From an uncultured Pseudomonadota bacterium (GTDB lineage Bacteria; Myxococcota_A; UBA9042; CAIXZC01), in contig CALGBT010000731.1 in the NCBI GenBank assembly GCA_937884235.1, forward strand, positions 1 through 8,051: a stretch of DNA of 8,051 nt. Reading direction: 5' to 3'. Positions 1 through 6,706 of this stretch are shown here, in pieces (within the stretch, counting starts at the first letter, position 1; each line of letters begins with the position of its first letter). A program made the translations under genes and the position numbers. The notes under the pieces were generated by a model that saw only the letters and a list, made by a program, of their open reading frames with translations, searched no databases and was not told where the DNA came from.

Positions 1-1970
1 GAATCGGACATGATGAAGAGGCGCGCAGTATCGGCCCCATACTCCGCCAGAATGCGCTCCGGGTCGACGACGTTCTTTTTGGACTTGGACATCTTCTCGA
101 CGGGTCCCACCGTCACATCGACGGTATGGTCGTCGGCCAGGACATGTCGGCCATCGTGGACAACCACTTCCTCGGGGTAAAGGTAGCGCTTGACGATTGC
201 GCCGCCCGGGCCTGGTTCCTCCCGGTAGTAAAACTCCATACAGACCATGCCCTGGGTGAGGAGTCGGGAGAAGGGCTCATCAACCGCGAGATGGCCGAGG
301 TCTCTGAGCATCCTGGTGAAAAAACGGGCATATAGGAGATGCATAATAGCATGCTCTACGCCCCCAATGTATTGGTCAACGGGGGCCCAGTAGCGCACGT
401 CTTCGGGGTGGAAGATTCCCTCGTCGTAGTTGGGGCTCGTGTAGCGGAACTGATACCAGGAGGATTCCACGAAGGTATCCATGGTATCGGTCTCCCGCCG
501 GGCCTGCAGCCCACATTTCGGGCAGTCCACCTGGTAGAAGCTCTCGAGTCGGGCGAGGGGGGATCCGGTGCCGTCGATTACTACTTCTTCCGGCAATCGC
601 ACCGGCAGATCTTCGACGGGCACGGGAACGACGCCGCAGTCTGGGCAGTGAATCATGGGGATGGGGCACCCCCAGTAGCGCTGCCGTGAGACGCCCCAGT
701 CACGCAAACGATAGTGGACGGTGCGTCGGCCGATGCCCTGCTCTTCCAGGTGGTTGATAATAGCATCGGTGGCTGCCAGATTATGCTGCCCGGAGAAGGG
801 GTCGGACCGCACCAGGATGCCTTCATCAACATAGGCACAATCCATGGATGCCGGGTCAAGCTCGGCATCGGGCGGATTGATGACGATCTTGATAGGGATA
901 TCGTAGGTCTGCGCAAATTCGAAGTCGCGCTGGTCGTGGGCGGGGACTGCCATGATTGCGCCGGTGCCATACTCCATGAGCACGAAGTTGGCCACGTAGA
1001 TTGGCACCTGGCTGCCGGTGAGGGGGTTGATGGCATATTGGCCGGTAAAGACGCCCTCCTTTAGCGTGGCCGCTGCGACAGAGCGCTCGGCACCGAGTTT
1101 GCGGGCTCTCTCGATGAAGTCGGCAACGGCCTCAAGGTTATCTGGCGTGGTGAGCTCGAGCACCCGAGGGTGCTCCGGGGCCAGACACATGAAAGTGACC
1201 CCGTAGAGGGTATCTGGTCTGGTGGTGAATATCTCCAGGGGCTGGTCGCTGCCTGCAACGGGAAAGGCGACGGCGGCTCCGTAGCTGCGGCCGATCCAAT
1301 TCTGCTGCTGGCGGATGACATAGTCGGGCCAACCGTCACGCAAGGTTTCGAGGCCATCGAGGAGTTCATCGGCATAGTCGGTAATGCGCAGGTACCAGGC
1401 GGGCATCTCCCTGAGAGCGACTTCACCGCCACAGCGCCAACAGATACCACCCTCGGCCTGCTCGTTAGCCAGCACACCGTGGGTGTGGCACCAGTTGATG
1501 GTGGCTGTTTTGCGATAGGCAAGGCCTTTCTCGTAGGCTTCAATGAAGACCCGCTGCTCGAACTTGTAGTAGTTGGGGTCACAGGTCGCGAGTTCTCTCT
1601 CCCAGTCATAGGAGAAGCCTAGGGTTTTGAGTTGCTCTCTCATGGTGGCAATGTTCTGCCAGGTCCATTTTGAGGGGGCGATGCCTCGCTCGATTGCCGC
1701 GGTCTCTGCGGGCATACCGAGGGCGTCCCAACCCATTGGATGGAGAACATTGAAACCCTTCATTTGCTTGTAGCGGGCAACGACATCGCCGATGGTGTAA
1801 TTGCGGACATGCCCCATATGGATGCGGCCAGAGGGATAGGGAAACATAACCAGGACGTAGTATTTCTCCCGAGTTTCATCCCGAGCCACCTGCCAACGAC
1901 CGGAGGCGGTCCACTGGTGCTGCCAGCGGGCTTCTATTTCTGTAAACGCGTAGGGTTTTCGCTCCTTCAC
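1..1970 (-). CDS. leuS: Leucyl-tRNA synthetase, N-terminal 656 codons (C-terminus beyond left edge)
   Basis: Class Ia aminoacyl-tRNA synthetase that charges tRNA-Leu with leucine in the cytoplasm. Reading the minus strand gives one uninterrupted frame from 1970 to the left edge, with no frameshift. Visible landmarks are the HIGH-type motif HMGH (residues 51-54), a zinc-site region with C161 and CWRC (177-180), the editing-domain motif TTRPDTLYG (249-257), the editing segment VPAHDQRD with D346, a CPDC/CPKC pair (442-445, 483-486) as in Thermus-type rather than E. coli LeuRS, and KMSKS (626-630, at 95-81). The start is GTG at 1970-1968: an in-frame TAG lies at 1979-1977 and the next in-frame ATG is codon 42, inside the catalytic core. 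A GAGGT Shine-Dalgarno sequence lies 8 bases upstream. Bacterial LeuRS is usually 800-870 residues, so the anticodon-binding and C-terminal domains are missing only because the window ends. It lies 52 bases downstream of the lipoprotein gene on the same strand and is probably cotranscribed with it. Confidence 0.97.
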   Translation of the reverse strand, partial: MKERKPYAFTEIEARWQHQWTASGRWQVARDETREKYYVLVMFPYPSGRIHMGHVRNYTIGDVVARYKQMKGFNVLHPMGWDALGMPAETAAIERGIAPSKWTWQNIATMREQLKTLGFSYDWERELATCDPNYYKFEQRVFIEAYEKGLAYRKTATINWCHTHGVLANEQAEGGICWRCGGEVALREMPAWYLRITDYADELLDGLETLRDGWPDYVIRQQQNWIGRSYGAAVAFPVAGSDQPLEIFTTRPDTLYGVTFMCLAPEHPRVLELTTPDNLEAVADFIERARKLGAERSVAAATLKEGVFTGQYAINPLTGSQVPIYVANFVLMEYGTGAIMAVPAHDQRDFEFAQTYDIPIKIVINPPDAELDPASMDCAYVDEGILVRSDPFSGQHNLAATDAIINHLEEQGIGRRTVHYRLRDWGVSRQRYWGCPIPMIHCPDCGVVPVPVEDLPVRLPEEVVIDGTGSPLARLESFYQVDCPKCGLQARRETDTMDTFVESSWYQFRYTSPNYDEGIFHPEDVRYWAPVDQYIGGVEHAIMHLLYARFFTRMLRDLGHLAVDEPFSRLLTQGMVCMEFYYREEPGPGGAIVKRYLYPEEVVVHDGRHVLADDHTVDVTVGPVEKMSKSKKNVVDPERILAEYGADTARLFIMSD

Positions 1971-1978
1971 TCGATGCT

Positions 1979-1983
1979 ACCTC
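1979..1983 (-). promoter_or_regulatory. Shine-Dalgarno sequence of leuS
   Basis: GAGGT on the minus strand, 8 bases before the GTG start at 1970. The last base overlaps an in-frame TAG (1979-1977), so translation in this frame cannot begin further upstream. This decides the non-ATG start. Confidence 0.7.
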
Positions 1984-2022
1984 ATAGGCTGAAAGATTCG
2001 GTGGGTCGGTCTGCGGCCGAGC

Positions 2023-3156
2023 TTAGTTGGAGCCCTCTTTCTTGATGAAGGCGAAGTTGTCAAAGAGCACCAGGCCATGGTCCGGGAAGTTGGCTTCTCG
2101 CTTGATCTTGATGCTCAGTGACTTGATGCCGGCAGGGTCAAGGGTATCCTTGTAGACATCTGCCAGCTTGACTTCAATCCGGGACCATTCAGCGGTTGCG
2201 TCAAAGGGGCCGACGGCTTCGGGTCGTCCCTGGTGGAACTCGGCAAATCGTTCCCAGTTGATCAGTTCCAGGTAGAAACGATGAGTCATGTCGTCACCAG
2301 ACTTAGCGAGGAAGGTGACATACTCGAACTCGGTGGTGTCGTAGGCTTGGGTTTCGCAGTCGGCGCCCACCGCGAGGTTCTCGTAGTAGCCACAGAAGTC
2401 GTCGTGGTGAGGCAGGTCGTACTTGTATGCCAGCACGCCTTCTTCCTCGGTGTAATTCTCATCGAAGAAGCAGTTGGCGAACTCGAAATTCCAGGGCCCA
2501 AAGGGAGCACCGTTAAGATTGAGTTGGACGTCGTCGAAGTAGTCGACAATTTCGGTTTCGACCTCACCCTGGCGGGCGGCCTTTTCCTGGGTCTCTTCGG
2601 CCGCGGACTTCTTGCGCTTCTTGGATAGGTCGACGGCCAGGCCGACGGATTTCTTGTCCTTGCCGATCTTGGTGACGCACTTGACTTCCTTGCCCTTCAT
2701 GGTCTTGTCATAGTCGTTGACCATGTGCCAATTCTCGGGGATCGGGTCGGGTCTGATTACCAGGGTGGCAAACTGCTCGGAGCCTTCGACCTTGATGCCA
2801 AACTGCTTCTCCAGGGTTGCCTTGGCTCCCATGACCTTGAGGGTCACCTTTTCGTTGCAGTCTTTGGCCAACTTGCCACCGACAAAGACGGCCTCAGAGT
2901 TCTTGGCCTTGTCCCACCGCAACTCACCACATGTGCCTTCGTTCAACCACTCAAAGGAGTATTCCTCCCCGGTCTTATTTTCGACCCACATCTTGACCTT
3001 CATGTCGTGCTTGACGATGCGGTCCTCCGGCTGGAAGAGGACGACAATTCCTGCCGGCCACGCGGCGCTCTTCTCGCCATCGGTCCCTGCGTCCTGTTTG
3101 GTCGCGCACCCGGAGACGAGCACAATCGCCAGCAGCAAACTTGTCAGACATCTCAT
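2023..3156 (-). CDS. Putative outer-membrane lipoprotein with C-terminal galactose-binding-like (CBM-type) domain, function unknown
   Basis: I do not recognise a named family; 377 residues from the chosen start. Residues 1-17 form a lipoprotein signal: MR, a hydrophobic core, then lipobox VSGC with lipidated Cys17. Position +2 is Ala, so outer-membrane sorting is expected under the E. coli rule. Residues about 35-135 look beta-rich and Ig-like (alternating hydrophobics, with C76 and C100 as a possible disulfide). Residues 165-200 are a Lys/Glu-rich charged linker. Residues about 205-372 resemble a CBM/galactose-binding-like jelly roll: an FEYVTFLAKS strand, TAEWSRIEVKLADV, then a terminal GLVLFDNFAFI strand. 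The longer frame opening at 3357 was rejected because it would place 67 residues before the signal peptide and run across the pssA start. The chosen ATG follows AAAAGGGGGG with a 4-base spacer. The gene probably leads an operon with leuS. Ligand or partner cannot be told from sequence. Confidence 0.85.
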   Translation of the reverse strand: MRCLTSLLLAIVLVSGCATKQDAGTDGEKSAAWPAGIVVLFQPEDRIVKHDMKVKMWVENKTGEEYSFEWLNEGTCGELRWDKAKNSEAVFVGGKLAKDCNEKVTLKVMGAKATLEKQFGIKVEGSEQFATLVIRPDPIPENWHMVNDYDKTMKGKEVKCVTKIGKDKKSVGLAVDLSKKRKKSAAEETQEKAARQGEVETEIVDYFDDVQLNLNGAPFGPWNFEFANCFFDENYTEEEGVLAYKYDLPHHDDFCGYYENLAVGADCETQAYDTTEFEYVTFLAKSGDDMTHRFYLELINWERFAEFHQGRPEAVGPFDATAEWSRIEVKLADVYKDTLDPAGIKSLSIKIKREANFPDHGLVLFDNFAFIKKEGSN

Positions 3157-3160
3157 AGTT

Positions 3161-3170
3161 CCCCCCTTTT
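3161..3170 (-). promoter_or_regulatory. Purine-rich ribosome binding site of the lipoprotein gene
   Basis: AAAAGGGGGG on the minus strand ends 4 bases before the ATG at 3156. It is an unusual, pure-G version of a Shine-Dalgarno sequence. It supports the short start that exposes the lipoprotein signal peptide. Confidence 0.5.
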
Positions 3171-3202
3171 CGACGCTTTTCTTCAACCCAATTAACGCGC
3201 GT

Positions 3203-3231
3203 ACTCTACACGGCGCGCGGCGTGTACGCAA
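3203..3231 (-). promoter_or_regulatory. Candidate sigma70-type promoter for the lipoprotein-leuS unit
   Basis: On the minus strand, TTGCGT (3231-3226) and TAGAGT (3208-3203) are separated by exactly 17 bases. Each hexamer matches the consensus only partly, so this is a weak or regulated promoter at best. Transcription would begin near 3196, about 40 bases before the lipoprotein ATG. A dyad fills the spacer (listed separately), which fits a regulated promoter. Confidence 0.35.
3207..3226. repeat. 20-bp inverted repeat, candidate operator
   Basis: Arms TACACG and CGTGTA are perfect complements, and the GC-only centre pairs except for one G-G opposition (3213/3220), giving 9 of 10 pairs. It lies between the proposed -10 and -35 of the leftward promoter, where a dimeric transcription factor could bind. 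It could instead be a chance dyad in GC-rich DNA, or a small hairpin. Confidence 0.4.
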
Positions 3232-3265
3232 GGCTGAAAGATGGCTCTGGAGGCCTCTGGGAGAT

Positions 3266-3294
3266 TTGACTTTGGGGGGGGCCGGGCCTATACT
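3266..3294 (+). promoter_or_regulatory. Near-consensus sigma70-type promoter of the pssA operon
   Basis: TTGACT (3266-3271) and TATACT (3289-3294) are separated by 17 bases, each differing from the TTGACA/TATAAT consensus at one position. The expected start is near 3301, giving a leader of about 20 bases that contains the strong GGAGGTGA ribosome binding site. The spacer holds a run of eight G (3274-3281). Confidence 0.65.
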
Positions 3295-3306
3295 CGCCAG
3301 CGCGGC

Positions 3307-3314
3307 GGAGGTGA
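3307..3314 (+). promoter_or_regulatory. Shine-Dalgarno sequence of pssA
   Basis: GGAGGTGA, nearly the full anti-16S complement, ends 6 bases before the ATG at 3321. It fixes that start and predicts efficient translation. Confidence 0.8.
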
Positions 3315-3320
3315 CCCGAA

Positions 3321-4094
3321 ATGCGACTGGCCAAAGCGCTGTTTGTCCTACCCTCACTGTTTACGCTATCGAGTGTGTTGATGGGGCTGCTCTCGCTGGT
3401 CGCGGCAGCGGACGGGGATTTCCGTCTGGCTGCGCTGACTATCTTCTTCGGGGTCCTCTTTGACTCGCTGGATGGCGGCGCCGCCCGTCTTACCCGCACC
3501 CAGAGCAAGTTTGGCATCCAGATCGACTCTCTAGCCGATGTTGTGACCTTTGGCGTTGCCCCCACCGTGCTCGTCTATCTCGCCCTGCTCCAGGGCCGGT
3601 TGATGTGGGGCTCGGTGGATATGGGACTGGTGGCGGCCTTCGCCTTCCTCGCAGCGGGTACGGTGCGGCTGGCTCGATACAATGTTGAAGCAGAGCGCAA
3701 GCCAGGTCCGGTGACCCGTTTCACGGGGCTGCCGATTCCGGCTGGGGCCGGTTGCCTCGCTGGCCTCGTCTTTGGGCTAGCCAGCGAAGGACATGGTCTG
3801 GCACCAGGAATTGCGGTTCTTTTCCTGCTGTTGCTCGCGCTACTGATGGTCACCACCGTGCCCTTCCGCAAAAAGATAAGTTTGCGGGATCCCCTGGCGG
3901 CAACCTTGCTGGGATTGTTGGCCTGTACTCTGGTTATCGTAGCGATTGTGCGTCCGGCCTACACGCCCTTCGCCTTCTTCGCCTTCTACACGGCAGCGGG
4001 ACTTGCTGAGGGCACCTTGCGCCGCGCTTTCAGGTTCGGGCGACGGGTCCGCACCAACCGCAAGGCTCGTCAACATGACCGGGATTCTCACTAA
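3321..4094 (+). CDS. pssA: CDP-diacylglycerol--serine O-phosphatidyltransferase
   Basis: Integral inner-membrane enzyme that transfers phosphatidyl from CDP-diacylglycerol to L-serine, making phosphatidylserine, the precursor of phosphatidylethanolamine. The CDP-alcohol phosphatidyltransferase signature is complete: D48-x2-D51-G52-x2-A55-R56-x8-G65-x3-D69-x3-D73, whose Asp residues bind the metal and CDP group. PssA-type hallmarks are the N-terminal PSLFTLSSVLMG segment and the RLARYNVE...FTGLPIPAGAG stretch (117-144). Several hydrophobic segments follow (about 9-30, 35-47, 78-90, 100-115, 140-154, 161-179, 193-210, 213-228), ending in a basic cytoplasmic tail (234-257). At 257 residues it is a normal length for the membrane-type (subclass II) enzyme. 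It is the first gene of the rightward operon, and its last 20 bases overlap the ArsA-like gene. No phosphatidylserine decarboxylase gene is in the window. Confidence 0.93.
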   Translation: MRLAKALFVLPSLFTLSSVLMGLLSLVAAADGDFRLAALTIFFGVLFDSLDGGAARLTRTQSKFGIQIDSLADVVTFGVAPTVLVYLALLQGRLMWGSVDMGLVAAFAFLAAGTVRLARYNVEAERKPGPVTRFTGLPIPAGAGCLAGLVFGLASEGHGLAPGIAVLFLLLLALLMVTTVPFRKKISLRDPLAATLLGLLACTLVIVAIVRPAYTPFAFFAFYTAAGLAEGTLRRAFRFGRRVRTNRKARQHDRDSH

Positions 4095-5199
4095 TTCCTC
4101 TGATGCCTGTGCAGCCTCCGGGCTGTTTCCAGAGCGTAAGCTGGTTTTCCTCCTCGGCACTGGTGGTGTTGGTAAGACCACATGTGCGGCCCTGCTCGCC
4201 CACTCTCTGGCGAACCGAGGCTTGCGTGTATTGCTCCTTACTGTGGACCCGGCTCGCCGCCTCGAGGCTCTCATGGAGCGGCTGGCAACAGACCAGCCCT
4301 TCTTGACGGTAGAGCAGATGGACATACCTGCGGGCTTTCGCCGGTTCGTCGAACGGCACTCCCCCGATGAGGAAACTTCCCGGCAGGTGCTTGAATCACG
4401 TTTTTTTCCTCATCTCTCGGCGCGCCTGCAGGCGCTGCACGAGTATGTTGCTGGTGACCGGATTCTTGAACTCAGCACAAATCCTCGCTACGACCGTATC
4501 GTCATTGACACGCCTCCCTTCGCCTATGCCATGCACTTCCTGGATGCTCCGCAGCGGCTCCACCAGATGGCAGTCATCGCCCAATCGGTCTTCTCGACCA
4601 CGGCCCCTGGTCGAAAGGCCATTAAGCTGCTCTCTCCTCTCCTGGTGCGCGGGCTCTCCTACTTCATTGGCAAGGGGTTCCTGGCGGAGTTGGTTGAGTT
4701 CGTGGCATCGCTGGGGCGCTTGTGGGGTGACGTGGCAGTAGCGGCAGCCGCGACTCGCAAGCTCTATGAGGAGGACTCGGAGTTTGGCGTCGTGGTGCGG
4801 GCGGACTCGCGCAGTGCCACTGACCTGCTGGCCTTCTTTGACGATGCCCCGGAGTGGCTCACCCCCGGGTTCCTGGTGGCCAACCAGGTCCTCGAGGCAG
4901 CTCCAGGGTTTGAGCCGCCGGGTGACGGGGCGACGGAAATACTCCGGGCTGAGCTTGGTATGGAGCCCGCTTGCCGCGGGTTTACGGCAGAGCAACTGGG
5001 CAGTGCTGCGGCCTCGGGAGTGAACCTCGCCCGTCTGGTGGAGACCATTGTGCGGGGGCAGCAGGAGACCCTTGCTCGTATCATGGAACATCCCCGCTCA
5101 CCCGGCCCGGAGGCTCTGATAGTGGTGCCGCTGGTGCGAGGAGGAGTACGCACGGCAGACCAGTTGGAAGGCCTCGCGGCGCGGTTCGGCCGGACGTAA
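4075..5199 (+). CDS. ArsA/Get3-like P-loop ATPase (DPARRL subfamily), client unknown
   Basis: Soluble SIMIBI-class NTPase of the anion-transporting ATPase (ArsA) family; 374 residues from the ATG at 4075. The P-loop is GTGGVGKTT (28-36), with T29 where ArsA, Get3 and MinD carry the signature lysine of the deviant Walker A motif. The switch I equivalent is TVDPARRLEAL with D58. The Walker B/switch II region is YDRIVIDTPPFAYAMHFLDAP (139-159), which matches the DTPPxAxxxxFLDAP pattern of this bacterial subfamily. A hydrophobic helical stretch follows (about 180-215). There is no CxxC zinc dimer motif as in Get3 and no arsenite cysteine triad, and no arsenic gene is nearby, so an arsenite pump role is unlikely. 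The frame is open from 3946, but the extra 43 residues are low-complexity and lie inside pssA. AAGG at 4062-4065 precedes the chosen ATG. The 20-base overlap with pssA suggests translational coupling. Confidence 0.85.
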   Translation: MTGILTNSSDACAASGLFPERKLVFLLGTGGVGKTTCAALLAHSLANRGLRVLLLTVDPARRLEALMERLATDQPFLTVEQMDIPAGFRRFVERHSPDEETSRQVLESRFFPHLSARLQALHEYVAGDRILELSTNPRYDRIVIDTPPFAYAMHFLDAPQRLHQMAVIAQSVFSTTAPGRKAIKLLSPLLVRGLSYFIGKGFLAELVEFVASLGRLWGDVAVAAAATRKLYEEDSEFGVVVRADSRSATDLLAFFDDAPEWLTPGFLVANQVLEAAPGFEPPGDGATEILRAELGMEPACRGFTAEQLGSAAASGVNLARLVETIVRGQQETLARIMEHPRSPGPEALIVVPLVRGGVRTADQLEGLAARFGRT

Positions 5200-5248
5200 A
5201 TCACTTTGCATCGCCCCCATCTTCTGGTAGAAGGACACCACGAGCAGT

Positions 5249-5255
5249 GGAGGAG
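5249..5255 (+). promoter_or_regulatory. Shine-Dalgarno sequence of the Trm112-like gene
   Basis: GGAGGAG ends 4 bases before the ATG at 5260. It favours this start over the upstream in-frame ATG at 5206, whose extra 18 residues do not match the family's N-terminus. Confidence 0.7.
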
Positions 5256-5259
5256 TGTA

Positions 5260-5517
5260 ATGGTGATAGCAAATGATCTTCTGGACATCGTCGTCTGCCC
5301 CCGTACTGGGAAACGGCTGTTTGAGGCCACGGGCAAGAAGCTAGAGGGCTTGCTGCGACAGATCAAGTCGGGGGAAGTCACGCCTTCGGGGGACGTGGAT
5401 TGGCAGGTGGACGAAGTGGACTCCCTGCTCCTTACGCAGGACCGCAAGGGGGCCTACCCGGTGGTCGATGGCGTACCGGTATTGCTGCCCGGGTCCTACC
5501 TGGCGATCTCTTCCTGA
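5260..5517 (+). CDS. Trm112-like (UPF0434-related) small protein lacking the zinc cysteines
   Basis: An 85-residue protein with the bipartite pattern of the Trm112 family: an N-terminal LLDIVVCPRTGKRL (7-20) and a C-terminal AYPVVDGVPVLLPG (65-78). Trm112 proteins are small folds that partner and activate methyltransferases in eukaryotes and archaea; the bacterial members are mostly uncharacterised. Classical bacterial members have a CPxC pair and often a second CxxC binding zinc. Here only Cys13 remains, the second position is a Thr/Gly (CPRTG), and about 20 extra residues (25-50) sit between the two halves. From memory, a CPxTGxxL-type branch with this insert is recurrent in bacteria, so this is probably a real subfamily rather than decay. 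It lies 60 bases after the ArsA-like gene and 29 before the aminotransferase. No methyltransferase is visible nearby. Confidence 0.75.
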   Translation: MVIANDLLDIVVCPRTGKRLFEATGKKLEGLLRQIKSGEVTPSGDVDWQVDEVDSLLLTQDRKGAYPVVDGVPVLLPGSYLAISS

Positions 5518-5546
5518 CCCCGCCGCCTGACATCAGTTGACATGCC

Positions 5547-6692
5547 ATGAAGACAAGCCAAAGACTCTCTGAATTCACCTCGTTCATCGTCATGGACATT
5601 CTTGAGGAGGCGCTCTCGCTGGAGGCGCAGGGTCATGACGTTGTCCATCTTGAAATCGGCGAGCCTGACTTCTCACCGCCGCCGCCGGTGGTGGACGCCA
5701 TGTGCCGGGCGGTGGTGGATGGTCATACCCACTACACGCATTCCCTGGGTCTCTGGTCCCTGCGGGAAGCTATCAGCGACTATTATGGACGGGTCTACGG
5801 GGTAGAGGTGTCCCCGGGGCGGATCTGCGTCACCACCGGGACCTCGGCGGCCTTTCTGATGCTCTTTGGCGCGCTCCTGGATGCCGGCCAGGGGGTCGGC
5901 ATGTCCGACCCGGGTTACGCCTGCTACCCCAACTTCGTTCGCTTCGTGGGGGGGCGCCCCGTGGCCCTGCCCATCAGTGTTAAGGACGGTTTTCAGCTGA
6001 CTCCTGAGCGCGCCGCCTGTACCACGGTGGAGGAGTCTCCTATCGTCATCATTTCATCGCCGGCCAACCCAACTGGCACGCTGACTGCCCGAAGTACTTA
6101 TGAGTGGTTGCTTGCCCGGGGGCACACGCTGATTTCGGACGAGATCTATCACGGTCTGGTTTACGACGGCAGTCGGGTCGAAACGGCCCTCGGCCTTTCA
6201 GAGGACGTCATCGTCGTCGATGGCTTCTCCAAGCGTTATGCCATGACCGGCTGCCGCCTGGGTTGGATGGTGGTCCCCGAGAGCCTGGTGCGCACCATTA
6301 ACCGAATCTCTCAGAATCTGTTCATCTCGCCGCCCACGCCATCTCAATATGGCGGCATTGCGGCCCTTGAGCATGGCGACGGCCACGTGGAGTGCATGCG
6401 TCTGGAGTATGGTCAGAGGCGTCGGCTGCTCATTGATGGGCTTGCCCGGCTGGGCTTTGAGGTAGCTTTCGAGCCCCAGGGGGCTTTCTACGTGTTTGCG
6501 GAGATATCTCGTTTTTCGGATGACAGCTACAGCTTCTGCAAGCGAATGCTGCGAGAGGCCCACGTCGCGGCAACCCCGGGGGTTGATTTCGGCAAACATG
6601 AAACCAATCGCTACGTCCGCTTCGCTTATACCCGTGGCCAGGATTGCATCGTCAAGGCCCTTGACCGGCTTGCCCACTGGCTCAACGGCTGA
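5547..6692 (+). CDS. Class I/II pyridoxal-phosphate aminotransferase (aspartate aminotransferase-like)
   Basis: Fold-type-I PLP enzyme of 381 residues, normal for aminotransferase subgroup I. Motifs run in order: substrate-binding loop LEIGEPDF (35-42), TTGTSAAF (97-103), NPTG with N174 contacting PLP, SDEIYHGLVY with D198 (pyridine nitrogen) and Y201 (PLP hydroxyl), the Schiff-base lysine K229 in DGFSKRYAMTGCRLGW with R237 for the phosphate, and R358 in YVRFAY for the substrate alpha-carboxylate. It should transfer an amino group between an amino acid and a 2-oxo acid in the cytoplasm. The preferred substrate cannot be read reliably from sequence: aspartate, alanine and aromatic or N-acetyl-LL-DAP-type activities all occur in this subgroup. 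The ATG at 5547 has no clear Shine-Dalgarno sequence. The preceding stop is 29 bases upstream, so reinitiation or coupling with the Trm112-like gene is plausible. It is the last visible gene of the rightward operon. Confidence 0.9.
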   Translation: MKTSQRLSEFTSFIVMDILEEALSLEAQGHDVVHLEIGEPDFSPPPPVVDAMCRAVVDGHTHYTHSLGLWSLREAISDYYGRVYGVEVSPGRICVTTGTSAAFLMLFGALLDAGQGVGMSDPGYACYPNFVRFVGGRPVALPISVKDGFQLTPERAACTTVEESPIVIISSPANPTGTLTARSTYEWLLARGHTLISDEIYHGLVYDGSRVETALGLSEDVIVVDGFSKRYAMTGCRLGWMVVPESLVRTINRISQNLFISPPTPSQYGGIAALEHGDGHVECMRLEYGQRRRLLIDGLARLGFEVAFEPQGAFYVFAEISRFSDDSYSFCKRMLREAHVAATPGVDFGKHETNRYVRFAYTRGQDCIVKALDRLAHWLNG

Positions 6693-6706
6693 GCTTGCCA
6701 GACTGA

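Noticed and set aside
1971..2022. Gap between the lipoprotein gene and leuS examined for a T-box, terminator or promoter
   Set aside because: The 52 bases hold the leuS ribosome binding site and a weak GC dyad only. It is far too short for a T-box, and no promoter hexamers stand out.
3157..3357. Upstream-extended start of the lipoprotein gene (ATG at 3357)
   Set aside because: It would put 67 low-complexity residues before a textbook lipoprotein signal peptide and cross the pssA promoter, ribosome binding site and first codons.
2717..3463. 248-residue open frame on the plus strand
   Set aside because: It lies antisense to the lipoprotein gene and runs into pssA in another frame. It has no recognisable domain and no ribosome binding site, and the overlapped frames carry clear protein signatures.
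3946..4074. Upstream-extended start of the ArsA-like gene
   Set aside because: The extra 43 residues are the shadow of the pssA tail and do not resemble the family; the ATPase core begins shortly after the ATG at 4075.
4396..5091. 231-residue minus-strand frame antisense to the ATPase gene
   Set aside because: It has no domain, signal or ribosome binding site and overlaps a confidently assigned gene. The same holds for the minus frame at 4764-5447.
5537..5542. Perfect TTGACA -35 hexamer just before the aminotransferase gene
   Set aside because: At a 16-18 base spacing there is no acceptable -10 element, and transcription would start inside the coding region beginning at 5547.
6677..6701. 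Bulged hairpin at the aminotransferase stop codon, possible terminator of the convergent genes
   Set aside because: The stem is short (8 pairs with a 4-base bulge) and no T run follows on either strand, so it is not a credible intrinsic terminator.
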